Of a stretch of DNA of 5,265 nt, positions 5,125 through 5,265 are shown piece by piece; the first letter of the stretch is position 1, and every line of letters starts with the position of its first letter. Source of the stretch: Geothrix sp. (GTDB taxonomy: Bacteria; Acidobacteriota; Holophagae; Holophagales; Holophagaceae); NCBI GenBank assembly GCA_023701165.1, contig JAMPXL010000110.1:1-5265 (forward strand). Reading direction: 5' to 3'. Below the pieces are notes generated by a model. The model was not told the DNA's origin, did not search any database, and worked only from the letters and a program-made list of their open reading frames with translations. The translations under genes were made by a program, and so were the position numbers.

Positions 5125-5265
5125 ATGACCGCGACCCTTCCCGTCCCCGCCCTGCTCCCCACCTACGCGCCCTATCCCTTCCCGTTGGTGAAGGGCGAGG
5201 GCGACCGGGTCTTCGATGACCGGGGCCAGGCCTGGTGGGACTTCTACGGGGGCCACTGCGTGTGC
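5125..5265 (+). CDS. argD: Acetylornithine-type aminotransferase (class III, PLP), N-terminal 47 codons only
   Basis: The gene runs off the right edge in frame. The visible part contains TYAPYPFPLVKGEGDRVFDD, then RGQAWWDFYGGHCV, matching the start of ArgD-family aminotransferases: a TY-x-R/P-x-P segment, a G-x-G-x-x-x-x-D-x-x-G turn and a D-x-x-x-G-x-x-V strand just before the usual LGH motif. ArgD makes N-acetylornithine from N-acetylglutamate semialdehyde using glutamate and PLP in the cytoplasm. The YGGH-x-V form resembles the Bacteroidetes type, some of whose members use succinylated substrates, so the acyl group is open. The PLP lysine and substrate-binding residues are outside the window. 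Divergence from argR and the operator-like array upstream support an arginine-biosynthesis role. LysJ, succinylornithine or GABA-type aminotransferases are possible alternatives. Confidence 0.8.
   Translation, partial: MTATLPVPALLPTYAPYPFPLVKGEGDRVFDDRGQAWWDFYGGHCVC

Noticed and set aside
4978..5256. Minus-strand open frame across the regulatory region and the argD start
   Set aside because: It runs antisense to the argD-like start and through the operator array, with no ribosome binding site or recognisable protein features.

Overview
The window is GC-rich chromosomal DNA with strong GC bias at third codon positions, so several long open frames opposite or across the real genes are shadows. 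Codon use, signal peptides, a GspF/PilC protein, an EnvC homologue and an ArgR-type repressor point to a Gram-negative (diderm) bacterium. The overall look fits Acidobacteriota such as Holophaga/Geothrix relatives, but that placement is an impression and was not tested.

Layout. (1) 1-1211, minus strand: a secreted protein of unknown function, running off the left edge (its C-terminus is missing). (2) 1212-1315: a short divergent intergenic region with a hairpin covering the left gene's ribosome binding site and a 7-bp tandem repeat. (3) 1316-2503, plus strand: a complete inner-membrane platform protein of the type IV pilus / type II secretion family (PilC/GspF). (4) 2504-2623: a convergent intergenic region with a perfect 26-bp palindrome and a likely intrinsic terminator. 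(5) 4963-2624, minus strand: three closely packed genes read as argR, then a six-helix membrane protein, then an EnvC-like murein hydrolase activator, probably one transcript. (6) 4964-5124: an A+T-rich divergent regulatory region between argR and an argD-like gene. (7) 5125 to the right edge, plus strand: the first 47 codons of an acetylornithine-type aminotransferase.

The most striking feature is the argR/argD control region. The tetramer TGCA occurs nine times: three copies at 11- and 10-bp spacing over the argR start, and six copies at 9-10-10-10-10-bp spacing ending just before the argD ribosome binding site. Adjacent copies form TGCAT-N4-ATGCA palindromes, with half-site geometry close to that of the E. 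coli ARG box (TGAAT-N4-ATTCA) but a different core. I read this as a phased ArgR operator array that represses arginine biosynthesis and autoregulates argR. Since argR appears to head a transcript that also carries the membrane protein and envC, a cell-division factor may fall under the same arginine-responsive control. That last point is inference.
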